Shown: in pieces, positions 6,560 through 10,558 of the stretch
How the letters are laid out: every line of letters starts with the position of its first letter
Position numbering within the stretch: the first letter of the stretch is position 1
NCBI GenBank assembly: GCA_003232965.1
Contig: QIKG01000231.1
Location: 1 to 10,558 of the forward strand
Direction: 5' to 3'
Length of the DNA: 10,558 nucleotides
Origin: Oceanospirillales bacterium
GTDB taxonomy: Bacteria > Pseudomonadota > Gammaproteobacteria > Xanthomonadales > SZUA-36
Translations under genes and position numbers: made by a program
Notes under the pieces: generated by a model
Database searches by the model: none
The model's input: only the letters and a program-made list of their open reading frames with translations
Told to the model about the DNA's origin: nothing

Positions 6560-7231
6560 TTATGCTTTACTATCTAGCAACTGTTCAAGGCTACTTATTT
6601 CTTCTGGCAACACATGGAGAAAATCAATAATATTTTCTAATAGTGTTAGCATTTGAAATGCCATTTTTTCATCAGGTTCTTTTTCCATATTAAAGTGCGC
6701 TCCTATATTTCCTCCTTGGCGAAGAACATCTGCTAGATTACGAATTGGTTCAGATAAATCAACTGACTCCGCAACTTCAGTAATTGCTCTTGCTAAATTA
6801 TGAATTTGCTGCCCCTCAGGCAGTAACCCCTGAAATATCCCCTCTAAAGTTCTGCGACAGCAAACTGCCGTTGCAGCATAGTTACCAGAATTGTAAGCAT
6901 CAACTGTCGAAGTATATGACCTGTAGAGTGGTTCAGATATGACCAATGCTATATCTTTTGGTGAGTGGGGTTCACCCGTATTTGGATGAATAAAAACTTC
7001 CGCGCTTTCAGGGCCATGAGCACCTAAAGACCAAATTGAAACATGATGTGAACAACCAGGGCAATAACAAGAAGCTGAGACACATGCTCTTTGAGGGTCA
7101 TGCAGATGATTTATTGTGTTAAAGGTAACTTTCTCAGAGCAATGAGGACACCATGCAGAGAAAGAAGCGGGTATTGCAACATTATTTACCTTTGTCCACT
7201 TACGTACTTGATTGTTTGTGATTTTCCTCAT
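6560..7231 (-). CDS. zinc-ribbon DUF4145-like protein
   Basis: This is a 223-aa protein. The ATG at 7229-7231 is preceded by TGGAAT, a modest ribosome-binding site. Residues 28-60 hold two cysteine pairs (CPHC at 28-31, CPGC at 57-60, with extra C50 and C55), a zinc-ribbon pattern. Residues about 104-205 match the DUF4145 pattern as I remember it: YNSGNYAATAVCCRRTLEGIF, then a helix, then GGNIGAHFN at 173-181, then a closing helix. DUF4145 domains are small helical bundles often found beside restriction or other defence genes, and are thought to be related to HEPN-like folds; their activity is not established. The product is probably cytoplasmic and nucleic-acid or protein binding (inference). 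It is the first gene of a likely two-gene minus-strand operon, and its promoter must lie close to or inside the IS3 remnant just upstream. Confidence 0.75.
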   Translation of the reverse strand: MRKITNNQVRKWTKVNNVAIPASFSAWCPHCSEKVTFNTINHLHDPQRACVSASCYCPGCSHHVSIWSLGAHGPESAEVFIHPNTGEPHSPKDIALVISEPLYRSYTSTVDAYNSGNYAATAVCCRRTLEGIFQGLLPEGQQIHNLARAITEVAESVDLSEPIRNLADVLRQGGNIGAHFNMEKEPDEKMAFQMLTLLENIIDFLHVLPEEISSLEQLLDSKA

Positions 7232-7274
7232 GGTATTCCATTAATAGCACAGCGATAATTAATGTGAGAGTTCC

Positions 7275-7295
7275 TTCGCAAAAGTGGACACCCTG
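7275..7295 (-). mobile_element. IS3-family terminal sequence remnant
   Basis: On the minus strand, TGTCCACTTTTGCG follows the transposase stop codon by a few bases. Ends of this form (TGTCCAC followed by a T-run) are typical of IS3-family terminal inverted repeats. The opposite end is not found in the window. It lies about 45 bp upstream of the DUF4145-like start, so an outward -35-like element (TTGCGA) could contribute to that gene's expression; this is speculative. Confidence 0.45.
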
Positions 7296-7298
7296 TAA

Positions 7299-7472
7299 TT
7301 AGTTACAAGCCTGCTCGAAATCTATGGGTGACATATATCCAAGAGACGAGTGTAACCGTGTTCGATTATAAAAGTCGATATATGATTTCATTGCGCTTCG
7401 TAAACTATAATCACTATCAAATACCTGGCGGTGATACATATCAGACTCCATAGAATACTTTAATGTATCGGA
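7299..7472 (-). pseudogene. IS3-family transposase (OrfB) C-terminal fragment
   Basis: The minus strand reads 57 codons to a TAA at 7299-7301 and contains SDMYHRQVF, then SYIDFYNRTRLHSSLGYMSP, then IDFEQACN. The YNRxRLHSSLGYxSPxxFE ending is the hallmark C-terminus of IS3-family DDE transposases. An in-frame TGA at 7473-7475 and loss of similarity beyond it show that the catalytic core is gone. The remnant marks a past insertion and deletion between the DUF4145-like gene and the nuclease-like gene, so those two modules may not have been neighbours originally. Confidence 0.85.
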
Positions 7473-7535
7473 TCAATCGAGTCTGACCATATTGCTATAT
7501 TATAGGTACAAAACAGGTAATATGTTTAGGAATGT

Positions 7536-7550
7536 TTGGTTTCAAACCAA
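7536..7550. promoter_or_regulatory. 15-bp palindrome upstream of the nuclease-like gene
   Basis: TTGGTTT (7536-7542) and AAACCAA (7544-7550) form a perfect inverted repeat around one central base, 94 bp before the ATG at 7645. Perfect short-centre palindromes of this size often bind dimeric regulators. No T-run follows, so it is not a terminator. No regulator gene is visible nearby. The operator role is inference. Confidence 0.4.
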
Positions 7551-7644
7551 TACATGTTCTCACTAAAAAAGGTGGAAAATACTGTCTTATAGAGTTAAAA
7601 AGTTTTGTGATAACTTTGCACCCAACGGAAATGAGTAAAAAATC

Positions 7645-10083
7645 ATGCCTAGTATCGATGTTGAACAGAATCTAAGACCTTTAAAATTTGCTTACATTGT
7701 CAGGCCGAATGACATGACCGCTCTTAAAAAGGTTATAGAAACAAACTCTTTTCTTTGGGGAGCGAGATTTAATCCAGTGCTGCCACTTTACAAAAAAAGA
7801 CCCAAATATCTAAAAGAGAACTTTAGAATCAAAAAAATCAGTGAATTGCTTCACGGTAATTTAAGATTTTTTGAACCTGACTTTATAGTTATAAGTGGTG
7901 ATATACAGGTGGAGGAAATAGAAAACCCACCATGTGAGATTATTAATCTCTCAGACATTTATGAAAATATTGTAGAAGAGGGGTTGCCAGGATACGGAAT
8001 TGGACTCTCGGAAATAGTAACAGAGTACTATGGCAAGGAGTTTAAATTTCTAAGGCGTGATAAACGAGCTCATTATTTCCCTTCTTACAATCATGCTAAC
8101 AATTGTTTTCTCAAATCTGCATTTGGCTGTTTTCCGGAAGAATTTTCTTCACATGGGGTAAAGAGTATAACCGAGTCCTTAGAGACGAAAGAGAAACGAA
8201 TTACACTTGATAATTATCTTTCGTTTATGGAACGAGGAGGCTCAATTGATATTCATGGCTTAAATATTTATGAGTTGAGAATTGATTACACCAAGCACAT
8301 AGACCGTGAAAGGGATGTCATCTTTGTATTAGATCCAGCCTCATTTATTGATGTAGTTGATTATATCAATCTTAAGGCGGCGGGGTATACGATTCTGCCA
8401 ATATTGCGTTCTTTTCTCAAATCAGATCAAGCTAAAAGGCTTTGCTTAGAATTTATTGAAGAAAAGGCATGGGTGCACCGAGACAATCCCCATGCGACAT
8501 ATTCCATTACTATGCAAAGAAGTCGCTCGGTAAACAAAGAAGAATTGGAAGAATTTTATAAATATGTTGACCCACCAAAATTTGAGCACCTAGATTGGCC
8601 CAAATGTCATATGCAGCTGGACTTGCCAGATTTTTGGAGCAGGTGGAATCAAGAAAAAGGGCATGTAAGTTGCGTCACCATTACAGCAGATAAAAAAGAA
8701 ATACCCACATTTACAGAGGAAAGGCGGGTGCGTTCAAGGGCTATTGCACCTGATTTTCTTTCAAACAGAACTCCTAGACCTTATAAACCAAGATTTGCCA
8801 ATGATATAGCTGTTACCCCTTATTCATCTACTGCAGAGACTTTTGAGGCTGAAATATATCCCTCAAATAGTGATGAAGTTGTAAGGGCATTAGGCATATT
8901 CGGAATGGATGAATGGCTAATCAAAGAATCGGGTATTACAAAGCTTTGTCGAGTAGATGATGAACTTATTTTCTTCGATATTCAAAATGCAGAAGAAATA
9001 TTTTTAAGTTGGTTAAAATCAGAGGGATGGGGCGCAAAAATATCTGATGCAGGTAAAGTGGCCTACCAAATGTTAAAACACCTTGGTGGCCCTTGGGGAA
9101 TAACATTTTTACAAGGAAAAGAACTCATTAAATTTCTTGTTGGGAAAAATGATGAAGAGGACTCCGAAAATAGGTCACAACCCTCTTCCGGGATGGTTAG
9201 TCGAGATTTTAAGGGTAAAGCACAAAAAGCATACAATGATCACTACGTTCTTTGGGGTGAAGACAGATTTATTAAATGCTTTTTTGAGTACAATATTTTC
9301 CAACTTGGAACAGAGTTGCAATGTGATGTCTGTGCCAGGCGCTCATGGCATCCTATAGATAGTTTAGATTATACGATTAAATGCCCGCATTGCCTTAATA
9401 CCTTCGAAGTGCCATCTCACGATCCAGACGCAATTAGGTGGTCATATAAAACAATTGGCCCTTTCTCAGCTGCAGGGAAAGCAGCCGGTGCATATTCGGT
9501 TCTACTGACAGCTAAGTTTTTCGCCAGTGATAGCGCAATAAGTAATACGACCACTACTGTTTTATCATTTGAAGCAGAAAAGAATGAGATAAAAATCGAA
9601 GCAGATCTAGGTCTATTTTACCGTGAAGGTAGTTATTTTGATCGTGGTACAGAACTAATCTTTTGCGAATGTAAAACATATAGGAGTTTTACGAAAAAGG
9701 ACATTAACAAGATGAAAATCCTCGCAAAAGAATTTCCTGGTTCAATATTGGTTCTGGCTACTCTAAACGATCAGTTGACAGCTAGTGAGAAGAAAATCAT
9801 TAAACCTTTTGTAGCCGCGTGTAATAAATATCATGAGAGAGACCGACCTAAAAACCCTATCATGGTTCTGACTGCAAATGAGCTTTGCGCACACACTCGA
9901 CCTCCATTTAGTTGGAAAGACAAGGGTGGGACGTATAAACCTTTTGCAGAGAATAGTCGTTTTTATAGCCTCTTGGATATATGCCAAGCAACGCAAAAGA
10001 TTTATCTTGGCATTGAACCATGGTCTAAAAATTGGGAAAAAGAATGGAAGCGTCGAGCAGCTACTCGTGCTTCAAAGAATTAG
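7645..10083 (+). CDS. large zinc-ribbon protein with PD-(D/E)xK-like nuclease region
   Basis: This is an 812-aa protein. The ATG at 7645 has only a weak upstream purine tract; another ATG at 7631 is out of frame. Residues 1 to about 540 match no family I can name. The region begins with LKFAYIVRPND and contains a W-G-A-R-F-N-P stretch near residue 40 and an acidic alpha/beta section around 225-245. A zinc ribbon follows, with C560, C563, C580 and C583 (CDVC and CPHC). Residues about 640-710 look like a PD-(D/E)xK core: E652 and D654 in IEADLGLFY, then E675 and K677 in FCECKTY, then a hydrophobic strand SILVLATLND. This suggests a metal-dependent DNase, with the zinc ribbon for nucleic-acid contact. 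It is more AT-rich than the 1509-5289 operon and stands alone behind an IS3 scar, suggesting separate acquisition. There is no signal peptide. A single-gene defence nuclease is plausible but unproven. Confidence 0.75.
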   Translation: MPSIDVEQNLRPLKFAYIVRPNDMTALKKVIETNSFLWGARFNPVLPLYKKRPKYLKENFRIKKISELLHGNLRFFEPDFIVISGDIQVEEIENPPCEIINLSDIYENIVEEGLPGYGIGLSEIVTEYYGKEFKFLRRDKRAHYFPSYNHANNCFLKSAFGCFPEEFSSHGVKSITESLETKEKRITLDNYLSFMERGGSIDIHGLNIYELRIDYTKHIDRERDVIFVLDPASFIDVVDYINLKAAGYTILPILRSFLKSDQAKRLCLEFIEEKAWVHRDNPHATYSITMQRSRSVNKEELEEFYKYVDPPKFEHLDWPKCHMQLDLPDFWSRWNQEKGHVSCVTITADKKEIPTFTEERRVRSRAIAPDFLSNRTPRPYKPRFANDIAVTPYSSTAETFEAEIYPSNSDEVVRALGIFGMDEWLIKESGITKLCRVDDELIFFDIQNAEEIFLSWLKSEGWGAKISDAGKVAYQMLKHLGGPWGITFLQGKELIKFLVGKNDEEDSENRSQPSSGMVSRDFKGKAQKAYNDHYVLWGEDRFIKCFFEYNIFQLGTELQCDVCARRSWHPIDSLDYTIKCPHCLNTFEVPSHDPDAIRWSYKTIGPFSAAGKAAGAYSVLLTAKFFASDSAISNTTTTVLSFEAEKNEIKIEADLGLFYREGSYFDRGTELIFCECKTYRSFTKKDINKMKILAKEFPGSILVLATLNDQLTASEKKIIKPFVAACNKYHERDRPKNPIMVLTANELCAHTRPPFSWKDKGGTYKPFAENSRFYSLLDICQATQKIYLGIEPWSKNWEKEWKRRAATRASKN

Positions 10084-10345
10084 TATTCTTATCAAATTTA
10101 ATGTCCTCATACTGCGTATCCTCACATTCTAGACAGAGTTTGGCCATTTATTTTGGTTTTGTGAACGACTGCTTCGAAGAAATTTAAGGTATTCAGGGTG
10201 TTAGCATTTTGTCTGCTTTGTCTCGATAACAGTCAATTCTATATTTCACCTGTTAGTTGTTCGTACTCATTGACGATCTTTCAAAAGATGTCTGTCCCTG
10301 AACGTTCCCGGCCGATTCTCATAACGATTTATCCTGGTAAGAGCT
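10084..10345. other. non-coding region after the nuclease-like gene
   Basis: No supportable gene. A short open stretch at 10198-10383 has no ribosome-binding site and an unlikely composition. No intrinsic terminator for the upstream gene is evident. GC content rises from about 10290 onward, marking a change of sequence origin toward the right edge. Confidence 0.5.
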
Positions 10346-10437
10346 GTCCACAGAGTCCCCAGGCCTTGCCCGCTATGGCATAGTGAGCCTCTAACTCACG
10401 CCGCCAAGAGCGTGACTACGTAGTAGTGCCTGTGGAC
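10346..10437. repeat. nested inverted-repeat cluster
   Basis: Outer arms GTCCACAG (10346-10353) and CTGTGGAC (10430-10437) enclose three smaller structures: GTGAG/CTCAC (10383-10387 with 10395-10399), CACGC/GCGTG (10397-10401 with 10410-10414), and the perfect palindrome ACTACGTAGT (10415-10424). The second and third small structures are back to back, and the first two share three bases, so they are mutually exclusive as hairpins. Such packing occurs at origins, transfer origins and recombination sites. Which of these applies, if any, cannot be decided from sequence alone. Confidence 0.45.
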
Positions 10438-10466
10438 CCCTGTGGTCAGGTTGTTATGTCCCGGGA

Positions 10467-10507
10467 GCCCTCGTCACTGGCAAGCGTAGCGGGGTAGTGA
10501 CGAGGGC
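10467..10507. repeat. 12-bp perfect stem-loop
   Basis: GCCCTCGTCACT (10467-10478) pairs perfectly with AGTGACGAGGGC (10496-10507) across a 17-nt loop. The stem is GC-rich and long, but no T-run follows on either strand, so a rho-independent terminator is unlikely. It stands 30 bp from the nested inverted-repeat cluster and may belong to the same site. Confidence 0.65.
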
Positions 10508-10558
10508 GGCAATCCCATAAACGGTGCGAGTCGGCGATTGAATTTCAACGTGACGGCG

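Noticed and set aside
10467..10507. Rho-independent terminator
   Set aside because: The stem is long and perfect, but no T-run follows on either strand and no gene ends close to it.
1..10558. CRISPR array
   Set aside because: No regularly spaced repeat of 20-40 bp is present anywhere in the window.

Overview
The window looks like an accessory (genomic-island) stretch of a bacterium, most likely a gammaproteobacterium. That assignment is an inference from the decayed insertion-sequence pieces (an IS91-type and an IS3-type transposase C-terminus), good Shine-Dalgarno sites, and a mix of moderately AT-rich and strongly AT-rich genes. There is no chromosomal housekeeping gene to anchor the taxonomy. 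Nothing here is a tRNA, rRNA or CRISPR array.

Layout, left to right. (1) Positions 1-1508 contain no intact gene. They hold decayed fragments (a possible RadC-like piece near 182-292 and a frameshifted IS91-type transposase C-terminus ending at 907), several short repeats and hairpins, and a likely promoter just before 1509. (2) Positions 1509-5289 carry a tight two-gene plus-strand operon: a 596-aa AAA+ ATPase with a long helical N-terminal region, followed with a 17-bp overlap by a 668-aa protein joining a nucleotidyltransferase domain to a radical SAM domain. The second gene starts with TTG behind a near-perfect ribosome-binding site. (3) Positions 5504-7231 carry two minus-strand genes convergent with that operon. 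The upstream one encodes a zinc-ribbon plus DUF4145-like protein and the downstream one a protein with a HEPN-like C-terminal helical domain. (4) Positions 7299-7472 are the C-terminal stump of an IS3-family transposase, so the junction is a recombination scar. (5) Positions 7645-10083 carry a visibly more AT-rich 812-aa gene with a zinc ribbon and a PD-(D/E)xK-type nuclease signature near its C-terminus. (6) Positions 10084-10558 contain no gene, but the last 215 bases hold a dense set of inverted repeats.

Reading: several unrelated modules separated by transposon scars, each with features common in anti-phage or conflict systems (AAA+ ATPase, nucleotidyltransferase, radical SAM, HEPN-like bundles, zinc ribbon plus nuclease). 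The strongest candidate for an undescribed system is the AAA+ / nucleotidyltransferase-radical SAM operon. The overlap and translational coupling argue that the two proteins work together. The radical SAM half resembles, by motif memory only, the RaSEA/Elp3-type enzymes that modify tRNA, which makes nucleic-acid or tRNA modification a testable idea. The 812-aa nuclease-like gene is a second, independent candidate. Defence roles are inferences; nothing in the sequence proves them.
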